A stretch of 64,000 bases of DNA from positions 124,001 through 188,000 of the forward strand of contig CBDCHP010000011.1 of the NCBI GenBank assembly GCA_965217265.1, in the 5' to 3' direction. Under the pieces are notes generated by a model. It had not been told where the DNA came from. It was given only the letters and a program-made list of their open reading frames with translations, and did not search any database. Within the stretch, counting starts at the first letter, position 1. Each line of letters opens with the position of its first letter. Shown one piece after another: positions 25,072 to 33,756 of the stretch. The translations under genes and the position numbers were made by a program. This DNA comes from JAGRGG01 sp965217265. GTDB lineage: Bacteria; Pseudomonadota; Alphaproteobacteria; Geminicoccales; Geminicoccaceae.

Positions 25072-25593
25072 ATGCGGGCCCGAACGTTCCTCGCGGCACT
25101 CGACCAGAACGCCGAGCGCTGGGCCCTTCTCGTGTTCTACGCCATGGTCGTCGCCACGATGGCGATCGAGGTGGTCCGCCGCGAGGTCTTGGCCTACTCC
25201 TCGATCTGGGGCGAGGAGGCCGTGCGCTACGCCTTCATCTGGCTCGCCTGGATCGGGGCGGCGGCCGCCGTCAAGGACCGGGCGCACATCCGCATCGACG
25301 TGCTGTTCGGCTTCCTGCCGCCGCGCGGCAAGGCGCTCCTCTACATCCTCGGCGATCTGGCGATGCTCGGCGTCGGCCTGCTGGCACTCTACTGGTCGTT
25401 CGAGACGGTGGCGACCTCCTGGCGCTTCGGCTCGGTCAGCCACGGTCTGCGCGTCTCGATGGTCTGGTTTTACGCCGCCGTGCCGGTCGGCTTTCTTCTC
25501 CTCATATCGCGCGTCGTTCAATCCCTCGTGCGCGACGTCGGCGATCTCGTTGCCGGGCGTCCCGTCTACGAGGGTGCCCGCCTGTTCGACTGA
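25072..25593 (+). CDS. TRAP small permease (DctQ)
   Basis: 173 aa from MRARTFLAALDQNAERWALL; AAGAGGCG precedes the ATG. Four helices with the DctQ core SIWGEEAVRYAFIWLAWIGA (~44-63) and KDRAHIRIDVLF (~68-79). Fifty-three bases after dctP, thirteen before dctM. Member of the hps-like operon. Confidence 0.85.
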   Translation: MRARTFLAALDQNAERWALLVFYAMVVATMAIEVVRREVLAYSSIWGEEAVRYAFIWLAWIGAAAAVKDRAHIRIDVLFGFLPPRGKALLYILGDLAMLGVGLLALYWSFETVATSWRFGSVSHGLRVSMVWFYAAVPVGFLLLISRVVQSLVRDVGDLVAGRPVYEGARLFD

Positions 25594-25606
25594 AAGGTCC
25601 AAAGCC

Positions 25607-26926
25607 ATGCTCTGGCAGCAGATGCAAACCGAGACGGTCGTGCTCGGCTGGTCGTTCTACGGGCCCGTGCTCCTGATCGTCGCCTGCTTCGCGCTCGGCA
25701 TCCCGATCTGGGCGACGATCGGCCTGGGTGCTGCCGCCATGCTGACGATCTCGGGCGTGCTGCCGCTCTCGCTCATCGGCGAGGCGCTGTTCGACGGCAT
25801 CGACGCCTTCGCGCTGACCGCGATCCCCTTGTTCATCCTCACCGGCGACGTGCTGGTGCGCACGGGTCTGTCGCGCAAGTTCCTCAACATCGCCGACGCG
25901 CTGACCAGCTTTGCCAAGGGCGGCTTCGGCTCGGCGACCGTCCTGCTCTGCGGCATGTTCTCGGCCATCTCGGGCTCGGACGCCGCCGGCGCCGCCGCCG
26001 TCGGCCGGATGACGATCAAGCGCCTGGTCGAGGCCGGCTATCCGCACCCCTACGCCTGCGCGCTCGTCGCGGCGGGTGCCTGCACCGGCGTTTTGATCCC
26101 GCCCTCGATCGCCTACATCGTCATCGGCCTCGTCCTCGGCGTCTCCGTTTCGACCCTGTTCGTCGCCGCCTTGATCCCCGGCCTGATGATCTTGGGCGCC
26201 ATCCTGCTCACCAACGTCGTCATCAACGCGCGCCAAGCCTACGAGGGCGGCGGCGGCATCGGCGTCGACGCCTGGGGCCGCAACGTCGGCGCCGCGCTCA
26301 AAGACGGCTGGTACGCCTTTCTCGTGCCGGGCATCATCTTTTATGGCATCTTCTCGGGCCGGCTGACCCCGACCGAGACCGGCGCGGTCGCGGTGGTCGT
26401 GACCATGATCATCGGCTTTATCCTCGGCACGCTGCGCCTCGCCGACTTTCCCGCCATGCTGGTGGCGTCGGCCAAGGTCGTCGGCGTCATCCTGCCGATC
26501 ATCGCCTTCTCGCTGCCCCTGGCGCAGACGCTCGCCGCCTTGAACGTGCCGCAGGGCTTCGTCGGGGCGCTGACCTCGCTGACGGGCGAGCCGTGGATCC
26601 TGATCCTCATCATGATCGGCATCCTGATCGCCGCCGGCTGCGTCATGGAGACGACGCCCAACATCGTCATCCTGGCCCCGATCTTGAAACCGCTCGCCGA
26701 CCAGATCGGCATGAACGAGATCCAGTTCTGCGTCTTGATGATCACGACCTTGGGCCTCGGCTTCATCACCCCGCCCTTGGGCCTCAACCTCTTCGTCGTC
26801 GCCGGGATCACCGGCGAGTCGATCTTGAGCATCGCGTGGCGCGCGGTGCCCTTCGTCTTCTTCATGTTCATCGTCGTCTTGCTGATCGCCTACGTCCCGG
26901 CAATCTCGACGGTGCTGCTGGGCTGA
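25607..26926 (+). CDS. TRAP large permease (DctM)
   Basis: 439 aa from MLWQQMQTETVVLGW at 25607. DctM segments: ALTAIPLFILTGDVLVRTGL (~65-85), GMFSAISGSDAAGAAAVGRM (~115-135), CTGVLIPPSIAYIVIGLVLG (~160-180), AGCVMETTPNIVILAPIL (~343) and FITPPLGLNLFVVAGITGES (~385-405). Ends normally, unlike the permease at 4.5-6.2 kb. Completes the importer of the hps-like operon. Confidence 0.9.
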   Translation: MLWQQMQTETVVLGWSFYGPVLLIVACFALGIPIWATIGLGAAAMLTISGVLPLSLIGEALFDGIDAFALTAIPLFILTGDVLVRTGLSRKFLNIADALTSFAKGGFGSATVLLCGMFSAISGSDAAGAAAVGRMTIKRLVEAGYPHPYACALVAAGACTGVLIPPSIAYIVIGLVLGVSVSTLFVAALIPGLMILGAILLTNVVINARQAYEGGGGIGVDAWGRNVGAALKDGWYAFLVPGIIFYGIFSGRLTPTETGAVAVVVTMIIGFILGTLRLADFPAMLVASAKVVGVILPIIAFSLPLAQTLAALNVPQGFVGALTSLTGEPWILILIMIGILIAAGCVMETTPNIVILAPILKPLADQIGMNEIQFCVLMITTLGLGFITPPLGLNLFVVAGITGESILSIAWRAVPFVFFMFIVVLLIAYVPAISTVLLG

Positions 26927-26950
26927 ACCGAACCTTTGAAAGGTAATCCC

Positions 26951-28261
26951 ATGTCGATCGAGTACATCAAGCGGGCCGACCGCACGTCTTCGAGCGACGA
27001 GCGCGACGTGCGCGGGGTCGTCCAGGCGATCCTGGACGAGGTCGAGGCCGGCGGCGAGGAGGCCGTGTGCCGCTACGCCGCGAAGTTCGACAAGTGGGAC
27101 GGCGAGATCGTCGTCAGCCGCGAAGAGCGCGCCGCCGCGGCTAAGAAGGTGCCGGGGCGCCTCAAAGACGACATCCGCTTCGCGCACGACAACGTGCGCC
27201 GCTTCGCCGAGGCGCAGAAGGCGACGCTCAACGACACCGAGATCGAGGTCGTGCCGGGCCTGATCGCCGGCCAGCGGCAGGTGCCGATGCACGCCGCCGG
27301 CTGCTACGTGCCGGGCGGGCGCTACAGCCACGTCGCCTCGGCGATCATGACCGTGACGACGGCCAAGGTCGCGGGCGTCGATCACGTCGCCGCCGTCTCG
27401 CCGCCCCGGCCCGGTATCGGCATCAACCCCGCCATCCTCTACACCCTCGACCTCTGCGGCGCCGACACAGTGTTGAACTTAGGGGGCGTGCAGGGCGTCG
27501 CCGCCCTCGCGTTCGGCCTGTTCGGCGTGCCGCCGGCCGACATCCTGGTCGGCCCCGGCAACCAGTTCGTCGCCGAGGCCAAGCGCATCCTGTTCGGCCG
27601 CTGCGGCATCGACATGGTGGCGGGACCGACCGAGAGCATGGTGATCGCCGACGCCACCGCCGATCCCGAGATCGTCGCGCACGACATCGTCGGGCAGGCC
27701 GAGCACGGCTACAATTCGCCGGTCTGGCTCCTGACGCTCGATCAAAGCCTCGCCGAACGGGTGGCCGACCTCGTGCCGCGCTACATCAAGGAACTGCCGC
27801 CGCTCAATGCCGAGAACGCCGCCGCCGCGTGGCGCGACTACGGCGAGATCATGCTGGCGTCCGACCGCGAGGCGGCGGTCGCCTGCTCCGATCGCCTCGC
27901 CTCTGAGCACCTCCAAGTCCAGGCGGCCGACCTCGACTGGTGGCTGGCCAACTTGCGCAACTACGGCTCCTTGTTCCTCGGCGAGGAGACCACCGTTGCC
28001 TACGGCGACAAGGTGTCGGGCCCCAACCACGTCCTGCCGACCAAGGGTGCCGCGCGCTACACCGGCGGGCTCTCGGTCGCGAAATACATGAAGACGCTGA
28101 CGTGGCAGCGCATGACCAAGGAGGCCAACCGCTACGTCGCCCAGGCCTGCGCCCGCATCTCGCGGCTGGAGGGCATGGAGGGCCACGCCCGCACCGCCGA
28201 CGCGCGGCTGGCCAAGTACTTCCCGAACGAGGACTTCAACCTCGAAGCGGTCGGGGAGTGA
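26951..28261 (+). CDS. hpsN: Sulfopropanediol 3-dehydrogenase (HpsN-like)
   Basis: 436 aa from ATG at 26951 (AGGTAA upstream). It has the histidinol dehydrogenase fold: GCYVPGGRYSHVASAIMTVT (~118-137), LNLGGVQGVAALAFGLF, VGPGNQFVAEAKRILFG (~200) and QAEHGYNSPVWL and ASEHLQVQAADLDWW with the Zn/catalytic residues. The C-terminal HARTADARLAKYFPNEDF is typical of HpsN, a paralogue that oxidises (R)-2,3-dihydroxypropanesulfonate to (R)-sulfolactate with two NAD+. Neighbouring TRAP, SDR and Zn-ADH genes are the classic hpsKLMNOP set, which argues against histidine biosynthesis. Confidence 0.88.
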   Translation: MSIEYIKRADRTSSSDERDVRGVVQAILDEVEAGGEEAVCRYAAKFDKWDGEIVVSREERAAAAKKVPGRLKDDIRFAHDNVRRFAEAQKATLNDTEIEVVPGLIAGQRQVPMHAAGCYVPGGRYSHVASAIMTVTTAKVAGVDHVAAVSPPRPGIGINPAILYTLDLCGADTVLNLGGVQGVAALAFGLFGVPPADILVGPGNQFVAEAKRILFGRCGIDMVAGPTESMVIADATADPEIVAHDIVGQAEHGYNSPVWLLTLDQSLAERVADLVPRYIKELPPLNAENAAAAWRDYGEIMLASDREAAVACSDRLASEHLQVQAADLDWWLANLRNYGSLFLGEETTVAYGDKVSGPNHVLPTKGAARYTGGLSVAKYMKTLTWQRMTKEANRYVAQACARISRLEGMEGHARTADARLAKYFPNEDFNLEAVGE

Positions 28262-28264
28262 GCC

Positions 28265-29020
28265 TTGACGGCTGAGCGCTTCGGGGTCGAGGGCCGGGTC
28301 GCCTGCGTCACCGGCGCCAGTTCCGGCATCGGCCGGGCGCTGGCGACGGCGCTCGCCGGCGAGGGTGCGCGGGTGGTCGGCGTCGCTAGGCGGCAGGACG
28401 CGCTCGCCGCGTGGCGGGACGATGCGGCCGGCGCGACGGCGGCGGTGGTCGGCGACCTCGCCGACTTGGAAGGCATCGGGGCGCTCGCCGCCGCGATCGC
28501 CGAGCCGTTCGGCCCGCCGGACATCCTGGTCAACGCGGCCGGGGTCAACACGCGCGAGGCGGCGGGCGCCGTGACGCTCGCCAACTGGCGCCTGACCCTG
28601 GACCTCAACCTCGCCGCCCCCTTCTTCCTCGCCCAGGCGCTCGTCGGGGCGATGCGCGAACGCGGCTGGGGGCGGGTCCTCAACGTCGCCTCGCTCCAGT
28701 CGGTGCGCGCGTTTCCGGCCGGGATCGCCTACGGCGCCTCCAAGGGCGGCGTCGTGCAGTTGACCCGCGCCATGGCCGAGGCCTGGTCGGGGGACGGCGT
28801 CGCCGCCAACGCCCTGGCGCCGGGCTTCTTTCCGACCGACCTCACCGGCCCGGTGTTCGCCGACGCCGAGACCGCCGCCGCGAACGCCGCCAAGACCTGC
28901 CTCAAGCGCAACGGCGCGTTGGACGACCTGATCGGTCCCGCCCTCTTCTTCTGCTCGCCGGCGTCCGACTACGTCACCGGCCAGACCCTGTTCGTCGACG
29001 GAGGGTTCACCGCGACATGA
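28265..29020 (+). CDS. hpsO: Short-chain dehydrogenase, HpsO-like
   Basis: 251 aa from TTG at 28265 (GGGGAG upstream). NAD-binding TGASSGIGRALATALAGEGA (~15-34), NAAG motif as LVNAAGVNTREAAG (~88), catalytic Ser in NVASLQSV (~140) and YGASKGGVVQLTRAMA (Tyr/Lys, ~155-160), then APGFFPTDLTGPVF and DGGF terminus. HpsO in known pathways is a DHPS-2-dehydrogenase that, with HpsP, interconverts DHPS enantiomers so that HpsN can use both. Assignment rests on operon position. Confidence 0.78.
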   Translation: MTAERFGVEGRVACVTGASSGIGRALATALAGEGARVVGVARRQDALAAWRDDAAGATAAVVGDLADLEGIGALAAAIAEPFGPPDILVNAAGVNTREAAGAVTLANWRLTLDLNLAAPFFLAQALVGAMRERGWGRVLNVASLQSVRAFPAGIAYGASKGGVVQLTRAMAEAWSGDGVAANALAPGFFPTDLTGPVFADAETAAANAAKTCLKRNGALDDLIGPALFFCSPASDYVTGQTLFVDGGFTAT

Positions 29021-30012
29021 AAGCCCTGGTCTACAGAGCCCCGCACAAGCTGGCCTGGGGCGACGCGCCCGAGCCGGCGCCGGGGGCGGGCGAAACGCTG
29101 CTCAAGGTCGAGGCGGTCGGCGTCTGCGGCTCGGACATGCACGCCTACCACGGGCGCGACGAGCGCCGGCCGCCGCCCCTGATCCTCGGCCACGAGGCCG
29201 CCGGCACGATCGCGGCCGGGCCGGACGCCGGCCGGCGCGCCACGGTCAACCCGCTGGTCGCCTGCGGCGCCTGCGCCTTTTGCCGGGACGGGCGCGACAA
29301 TCTCTGCCCGTCCCGGCAGATCCTCTCCTTGCCGCCGCGCGAGGGCGCGTTTGCCGAGTACCTCGCCGTCCCGGCGCGAAACCTCGTCCCCGTGCCAAAC
29401 GACGTGCCGCTCGCCAAGGCGGCGCTGGCCGAACCGCTCGCCTGCGGCTGGCACGCGGTCGACCGGGCCGAGACCGCCCTGCCCCGCCCGCTCGCGGCGT
29501 CGTCCTGCCTCGTCGTCGGCGGCGGCGCCATCGGCCTGGGTGTCGCCCTCGTCCTGGCCGGGCGCGGCGCCGCCGCGATCTGGCTGGCCGAGCCCAACCC
29601 CAAGCGGCACGCGACCCTTGAGCGCGCCGGCCCCTTCAAGGTCCACCGTCCGGGCAGAGATCAAGGTCCGCCCGTCGGCACGATCGACCTCGTGATCGAC
29701 GCCTACGGCGGCGCCGCGTCTCGGGCCGAGGCCTGCCGGCTGGTCAAGCCCGGCGGCGTCATCGTCCACGTCGGCCTCGCCGACAACGACGGCGGCTTCG
29801 ACGCCAGGCGGGCCACGTTGCAGGAGATCACCTTCATCGGCACCTACACCTACAGCGCCCTCGACTTCGCCGAGACGGCGGCCGCGATCTTCGCCGGGCG
29901 CCTAGGCCCCCTCGACTGGTTCGAGGAGCGCCCGCTCGAAGAGGGCGCCGCCGCCTTCGCCGCGATCGACGCGGGCGACGTCGCGGCGGCGAAGATCGTC
30001 CTGCGCCCCTGA
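29017..30012 (+). CDS. hpsP: Zinc-dependent alcohol dehydrogenase, HpsP-like
   Basis: 331 aa; ATG overlaps the hpsO stop (ATGA). MDR-family zinc enzyme: catalytic Zn ligand CGSDMHAYHGRDE (~37), GHEAAGTI (~60), structural Zn cysteines in CGACAFCRDGRDNLCPSR (~79-96), and the Rossmann GGGAIGLGVALVLAGRG (~164-180). By position it is the second DHPS-2-dehydrogenase (HpsP) working opposite HpsO. Other sorbitol/threonine-type substrates cannot be excluded from sequence alone. Last gene of the operon. Confidence 0.78.
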   Translation: MKALVYRAPHKLAWGDAPEPAPGAGETLLKVEAVGVCGSDMHAYHGRDERRPPPLILGHEAAGTIAAGPDAGRRATVNPLVACGACAFCRDGRDNLCPSRQILSLPPREGAFAEYLAVPARNLVPVPNDVPLAKAALAEPLACGWHAVDRAETALPRPLAASSCLVVGGGAIGLGVALVLAGRGAAAIWLAEPNPKRHATLERAGPFKVHRPGRDQGPPVGTIDLVIDAYGGAASRAEACRLVKPGGVIVHVGLADNDGGFDARRATLQEITFIGTYTYSALDFAETAAAIFAGRLGPLDWFEERPLEEGAAAFAAIDAGDVAAAKIVLRP

Positions 30013-30237
30013 TACGCTCCTGGGGGGTCGGGAGTTCCATCGAAAAGCCGTTGGCCTCGGTCTTCCTTTCGCGTCATACAGGCCCTCCAACGCCGCCGAA
30101 GGCAGGTGCATCAGGAAGAACGAGACCGTGCCTCGACGCGATCTGGCCGGTGACGGCGGAGTCGTCGCCGTCTTCTTCTTGATGCAGCGCCACTTCATCG
30201 TCAGGCTGACCCCCGGGGCCACCAAAGAATGAGCCGC

Positions 30238-32066
30238 ATCCGTCCACCTCGAAGGCCGCGAGGTCGGCCTCGTTCTCGACACCGGCCCTGCCGGGGCGCC
30301 AAGCTCAAGGGCGGATCCTGCCTCGACCATCTGCCGGACTTGGCCGTGCGCGCCGTCGGGTCGGCCTCGCTCGACCTCGACCCGCCCGAGACGTCGCTGT
30401 TTCCCGCACCGGGCGGCGGCGTCATGGTCTATCCGGCCCTGCTCGGGGGCCGCGGCGGACGGGCGTGGACCGCCGATTTCGGCCCCTGGACGGCGGGCGA
30501 GGAGGACGGCGCCACGATTCTGCGCGCCCGCGACGAGGCGGCGGCGCTCGCCTTGACGCTGCGCTTGCGCCTCGGTCCCGCCGACGACGTGCTGGTGCTC
30601 TCGGCCGAACTCGCCAACGAGGGCGACGAACCTTACGAGGTGCACTGGCTCGCGGCGTCGCTGGCGCTGCCCTACGGCGTCGACGAACTGCTCTCCCTGC
30701 ACGGCCGCTGGGGGTTGGGGTCCCAAATCAACCGCGAGCGGCTCGGCGGCGGGACGTGGCTGGTCGAGAACCGCCGCGGCCGCACCTCGCACTTCACCGG
30801 CCCCGGCCCCGGCCCCGGCGTCGTGCTCGGCCGGCCGGGCTTCACCATCGACGCGGGCGAGGTCTACGGCGTCCACCTGGGCTGGTCCGGCAACGCCCGC
30901 CTCCTGGTCCAGCGCCTCGAAGACGGCGGCCGGCAGGTGATGGTCGGCGAACTGTTCAAGCCGGGCGAGATTGCCTTGGGGCCGGGCAGACGTTTGCGAA
31001 CGCCCGAGGTTCACGCCGCCCACGCTAAGGTCGGCCTGAACGCCCTCATGCAGGACTATCACGCCCACGTCCGACGATCCGTCCTGCCCTGGCGCGAGGG
31101 TACGATGCCGCCCCGGCCGGTGACGCTCAACACCTGGGAGGCCAACTACTTCGCCCACGACGAGACGCGGCTGATGGCCTAGGCCGACGCGGCCGCCGCC
31201 TTGGGCGTCGAGCGCTTCGTCCTCGACGACGGCTGGTTTCCCGGCCGCGACGACGACAAGGGCGGCTTCGGCGACTGGTACCCCGACCCGTGAAGTACCC
31301 AGATGGCCTCGGCCCCCTGGTCCGCCACGTCACCGGCCCCGGCCTGGGCTTCGGCCTTTGGGTCGAGCCCGAGATGGTGAGCGTGAACAGCGACCTCTAC
31401 CGGGCGCACCCGGACTGGGTCCTGCAAGCCGAGGGCCGGCCGCACATCACCGGCCGCAACCAGCTCGTCCTCGACCTCACCCGCGAGAAGGTCCGCGACT
31501 GCCTCTTCGAAGCCCTCGACGCCATCTTGCGCGACCACGCCATTCACGTATCTCAAGTGGGACATGAACCGCGACCTCGCCGCCGCCGGCGACGCCTCGG
31601 GCCGCGCCGCCTACCACCGCCAGACCTTGGGCCTCTACGACCTGCTCGACCGGCTGCGCACTGGCCACCCCGACGTCGAGATCGAGACCTGCGCTTCCGG
31701 CGGCGGCCGGGCCGACTACGGGGTCCTGCGCCGCACGCACCGCGTTTGGACCTCGGACTGCACCGACGCGCTCGACAGGGTCGCGATCCAGCGCGGCTTC
31801 TCCTTGTTCTTCCCGCTTGAGGTGATAGGCGCCCACGTCTCGGCCGCGCCCAACCACCAGACCGGCAGGCGCCACGGCCTCGCCTTTCGCGCGATCGTGG
31901 CGCTGTTCGGCCTCGAACTCGACCCGCTGACGCTGGACGACGCCGCGTGCCACGAACTCAAGGCCTAGATCGCGCTCCACAAGCGCCTGCGCCCGCTGCT
32001 GCACGCCGGCACCTTCTGGCACCTCGCCGAGGAGGCCGGGCGCACGGGCCACGGCGTCGTGGGCGC
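30238..32066 (+). pseudogene. GH36 alpha-galactosidase, decayed and 3'-truncated
   Basis: Fragments in several frames align in order to a GH36 enzyme: VHLEGREVGLVLDTGPAGAP (frame 1, ~30245-30305), YPALLGG...TLNTWEANYFAHDE (next frame, to 31182), LGVERFVLDDGWFPG then YPDGLGPLVRHV and GFGLWVEPEMVSV, YLKWDMNRDL with the nucleophile Asp, and ETCASGGGRADYGVL with WTSDC acid/base. Breaks: a frameshift near 30305, TAG at 31180-31182, one lost base near 31290, one gained base near 31550, TAG at 31966-31968. The 3' end is cut off at 32066 by the palindromic element. No functional product is expected. Its presence shows an ancestral ability to use alpha-galactosides. Confidence 0.85.
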
Positions 32067-32210
32067 AACGCTTCGCGTGCGCTCGCCGCGCGGGCTTTTC
32101 TTCTTTCTTTTTGTCACTTTGGCCGGGGCTGGGGCCCCGGCCAATCTTCAGCGACAAGTAGCAAAAAAGAGAAAAAAGAAGGCCGCGCGCCCAGCGCACG
32201 CGAAGCGTTC
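32066..32210. repeat. Palindromic element, full copy, variant core
   Basis: Left arm AACGCTTCGCGTGCGCTCG and a T/C tract, core GGCCGGGGCTGGGGCCCCGGCC, purine tract, right arm GCGCACGCGAAGCGTTC. It lacks GTTAAC. It replaces the 3' end of the alpha-galactosidase pseudogene. Confidence 0.85.
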
Positions 32211-32505
32211 ATGCGCAGGCACCACAAGACAATCAAAAATATATACGATCTTAAACTACTCTTCATTCAATGAAAATTTACGCTCTCAAGTACGTCGAAA
32301 TAATCTTTTTTCGCCGTCCCGTTAACCATACCGCTAGGTTCGCCGCGCGTGGGCTGCCCGAGAAACCATTAAGGTTCAAAGGGTTGCTCAACGTACGCGC
32401 GCGTCAGAGTCGACGGTTTCCTACCTGAACAGTTCTTGAGGAACCACGAATCTTCATTTTGACGCACGCGGGTACTTCTTCCAAACATCGCGGGACAAGA
32501 CTGAC
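32211..32505. other. AT-richer intergenic stretch
   Basis: No gene seen. Contains ATATATACGATCTTAAAC- and CTTTTTTCGCCG-like tracts of unusually low GC between two palindromic elements, and presumably the promoter of the secreted protein that follows. Confidence 0.5.
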
Positions 32506-32958
32506 ATGTTCTACAGAACGTTGACGAGGACGGCGGCACTGCTCGTCGTCGGGGTGGGGCTGAGCCTCGCGCCGCAGGCCCGCGCCGAGGGCGTCCGGCT
32601 CAGCCTCGAACAACTCGACGCGGTCGTCGCCGGCGCGCTCACGGTCACGGCCGTCGCCGACGCCCAGGCGTTTGGCCCGGGCGCCGAGACCGCGACGCTC
32701 GCCGACACCGACATCAAGGTCAAGGAGAAGAGGAACCGGACCGTCGAGATCGGCAAGGCGAAGGCGTTCGCCAGCGCCAGCGGCGACGAGCCCCAAACCT
32801 TCGTCCACACCGGCTACGACGCCGAGGGCCACGTCATCAAGGTCAAGCAGCGCTACAAGTCCCGGGTCAAGCGCGACGGCACGGTCGTCGAGAAGTCGAC
32901 CCTTCGCGTCCGGGTCATCACGTTCGAGAAGCGCCCGGGGAAGCGTTCGAGGCGCTAA
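32506..32958 (+). CDS. Small secreted protein, unknown family
   Basis: 150 aa from ATG at 32506. Signal peptide MFYRTLTRTAALLVVGVGLS cleaved after ARA. The mature N-terminus has RLSLEQLDAVVAGALTV, similar to the LDxVxAG motif of many small alphaproteobacterial secreted proteins. The rest is charged, Lys-rich in the last third (KVKQRYKSRVKRDGTVVEKS) and ends KRPGKRSRR. No cysteines and no membrane anchor. A basic periplasmic or extracellular protein; function unknown. Confidence 0.7.
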   Translation: MFYRTLTRTAALLVVGVGLSLAPQARAEGVRLSLEQLDAVVAGALTVTAVADAQAFGPGAETATLADTDIKVKEKRNRTVEIGKAKAFASASGDEPQTFVHTGYDAEGHVIKVKQRYKSRVKRDGTVVEKSTLRVRVITFEKRPGKRSRR

Positions 32959-32979
32959 ATAATAGTCACTGTATAGCAT

Positions 32980-33120
32980 GAACGCTTCGCGTGCGCTGAC
33001 GCACGGTCTTTCTCTTCTCTTTTTTGCTAGTTGTTCACGAACTTGGCCGCAACGCCGAGGGCCAGCCCCGGACAAAGCAAAAAGAGAAAGAAGCCCCGCG
33101 CAGCGGACGCGAAGCGTTCA
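32980..33120. repeat. Palindromic element, full copy, variant core
   Basis: GAACGCTTCGCGTGCGCTGACG, T/C tract, core GCTAGTTGTTCACGAACTTGGCC and GCCGAGGGCCAGCCCCGGACAA, purine tract, right arm GCGCAGCGGACGCGAAGCGTTC. Its last triplet TCA is the maiA stop (TGA). Confidence 0.85.
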
Positions 33121-33747
33121 AACCGCATCCCCCTGTAGCACCGGCATCGCGTCCTGAAACGCCGGCATCTCCAGGCAGGCCGCCTCGATCCGGGCCACCG
33201 TCGGCCAGGGGTCGAGGTCGCTCAGCCAGCGGCGCGCACTCGTCGTCTGGGCGACGAGGCAGGCGTCGGCGAGGGTCGGATCGTTGCCGTGGCAAAAGCG
33301 GCCGGCGCCGGCCAGGAGCGGTTCGAGCGCCTCCAGCCCCTCGACCATCCAGTGCCGGCACCACGCCTCGACGGCGGCCTGGTCCTGGCCGAGTTCGTGC
33401 CGGAGGTGGCGGAGCACGCGCAGGTTGTTGAGCGGGTGCATGTCGCAGGCGCACACCCCCATGAGGGCGCGGACCCGCGCCCGGCCGGCGGCGTCGGGCG
33501 GCAGCAGCGGCAGTTCGGGGTGGGTCTCGTCCAGGTACTCGACGATGGCGAGCGACTGGATAAAGGTGTTGCCGCCGTCCTCCAGGGCGGGCACGAGCCC
33601 TTGCGGGTTGAGGGCGCGGTAGGCGTCGGCTTGGTGCCCGTCGTCGCGCAGGTTGACGTGGACCTCTTCGGCCTCGATGCCCTTCAGGTTGAGGACGATC
33701 CGCACGCGGTGCGAGGTGTTGGAGCGAAAGTAGGTGTAGAGGCGCAT
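33118..33747 (-). CDS. maiA: Maleylacetoacetate isomerase (zeta-class GST)
   Basis: 209 aa. Begins MRLYTYFRSNTSHRVRIVLN; the family motif SSCSxRVR appears here as SNTSHRVR, so the second Ser and Cys are replaced. NPQGLVPALEDGG (~47-59), QSLAIVEYLDETHP (~63-76), CDMHPLNNLRVLRHL (~100-114) are typical of zeta GSTs. Isomerises maleylacetoacetate with glutathione for FahA; maleylpyruvate isomerase is the other option. Located downstream of the TRAP genes of the homogentisate locus, stop codon within the palindromic element. Confidence 0.82.
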   Translation of the reverse strand: MRLYTYFRSNTSHRVRIVLNLKGIEAEEVHVNLRDDGHQADAYRALNPQGLVPALEDGGNTFIQSLAIVEYLDETHPELPLLPPDAAGRARVRALMGVCACDMHPLNNLRVLRHLRHELGQDQAAVEAWCRHWMVEGLEALEPLLAGAGRFCHGNDPTLADACLVAQTTSARRWLSDLDPWPTVARIEAACLEMPAFQDAMPVLQGDAV

Positions 33748-33756
33748 CGCAAGCTC

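Noticed and set aside
26951..28261. Histidinol dehydrogenase for histidine synthesis
   Set aside because: TRAP, SDR and Zn-ADH neighbours and the HpsN-type C-terminus fit the sulfopropanediol enzyme. The hisC/hisE-like genes are over 30 kb away.
30013..30237. A gene between hpsP and the GH36 pseudogene
   Set aside because: Short frames on both strands show no family features or credible start. Possibly further GH36 or unrelated debris.
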